DNA of 5,810 nucleotides from Christensenella sp964494645 (GTDB lineage Bacteria; Bacillota; Clostridia; Christensenellales; Christensenellaceae), in NCBI GenBank assembly GCA_964494645.1, contig CAZBSH010000089.1, positions 1 through 5,810 on the forward strand, in the 5' to 3' direction. Every line of letters begins with the position of its first letter. Within the stretch, counting starts at the first letter, position 1. Positions 5,639 through 5,810 of this stretch are shown piece by piece. A program made the position numbers and the translations under genes. The notes under the pieces were generated by a model. It saw only the letters and a program-made list of their open reading frames with translations, was not told where the DNA came from and ran no database searches.

Positions 5639-5810
5639 AAGGTTATCATTTTTTAGGACACAGCGGCAGCAATAGGAGGTTGCCACTATGTTCTTTTTCA
5701 GCTTGTGTGACTTGCGAAAAAAAGTTATTGCAATCTGCGGGATATAATTACCCATGAATATTCACTATACAGTGTAGCACCATGCCAAATATTTCCTGTT
5801 GTCCGATTGG
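5613..5810. other. Start of the next, mostly unseen region
   Basis: No gene of normal size is visible on either strand. The stretch holds the weak promoter, the AGGAGG site and 19-codon ORF, a TATAAT at 5743-5748 without a -35 at usable spacing, and a TACAGTGTA palindrome at 5768-5776. A frame beginning at ATG 5782 is still open at the window end but has no ribosome site, so I do not call it. Confidence 0.4.
5688..5747 (+). CDS. Possible 19-residue leader peptide
   Basis: AGGAGG (5674-5679), a perfect Shine-Dalgarno sequence and the best in the window, stands eight bases before ATG 5688. The frame encodes MFFFSLCDLRKKVIAICGI and ends at TAA 5745-5747. Such a strong ribosome site in front of a very short hydrophobic/basic peptide, with no gene directly after it, resembles leader peptides that control a downstream gene by attenuation. 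Alternatively it is a decayed gene start. The product is not recognised. What follows beyond 5810 would decide. Confidence 0.35.
   Translation: MFFFSLCDLRKKVIAICGI

Noticed and set aside
5782..5810. Frame starting at ATG 5782, open to the window end
   Set aside because: Only nine complete codons are visible and no ribosome site precedes it.
1..5810. CRISPR arrays, tRNA or rRNA genes, phage or toxin-antitoxin genes
   Set aside because: No regularly spaced repeats, no tRNA cloverleaf-like sequence, no rRNA-like stretch and no paired small ORFs of those kinds were seen.

Overview
The window looks like accessory chromosome of a low-to-mid GC Firmicute, probably a Clostridia-class bacterium. This is inferred from SigA-type promoter hexamers, purine-rich Shine-Dalgarno sites, TTG and GTG starts decided by context, tightly overlapping genes, and the type of two-component/ABC cassette. 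No species can be named from the sequence alone.

Region 1 (1 to about 431) is the left part of an IS3-family insertion sequence. It has a complete-looking OrfA with a helix-turn-helix, a leucine zipper and a canonical A AAA AAG frameshift site. OrfB stops after roughly 50 recognisable residues, so the DDE catalytic domain is gone. Region 2 (432 to 712) has no convincing gene. It holds a junction hairpin that could terminate minus-strand transcription, and a good SigA-type promoter (TTGAAT, 17 bp, TATAAT) that should drive the regulator gene.

Region 3 (713 to 5385) is one functional module: an OmpR-family response regulator, a histidine kinase with no membrane segment, an ABC ATPase of the MacB/LolD/BceA type, and an 816-residue FtsX/MacB-type permease with eight predicted membrane helices. 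Regulator and kinase overlap by ATGA, and ATPase and permease by GTGA. The 61-bp gap between kinase and ATPase carries three TGTNA half-sites spaced exactly 11 bp, ending about 10 bp upstream of a TATACT hexamer. This is the arrangement expected of an OmpR/PhoB-type activator site. The likely scheme is that the membrane ABC complex detects or handles an envelope-active compound, the soluble kinase is controlled through a partner such as the permease, and the phosphorylated regulator switches on the transporter. The substrate cannot be read from the sequence; envelope stress or antimicrobial-peptide defence is the usual role of such modules.

Region 4 (5386 to 5612) holds a possible 56-codon gene starting directly after the permease stop, then a very strong intrinsic terminator. 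The terminator's first arm can alternatively pair with a copy of its second arm lying inside the small gene. Region 5 (5613 to 5810) appears to begin a new transcription unit: a weak promoter, a perfect AGGAGG site, and a 19-codon ORF that could be a leader peptide for a gene beyond the window.
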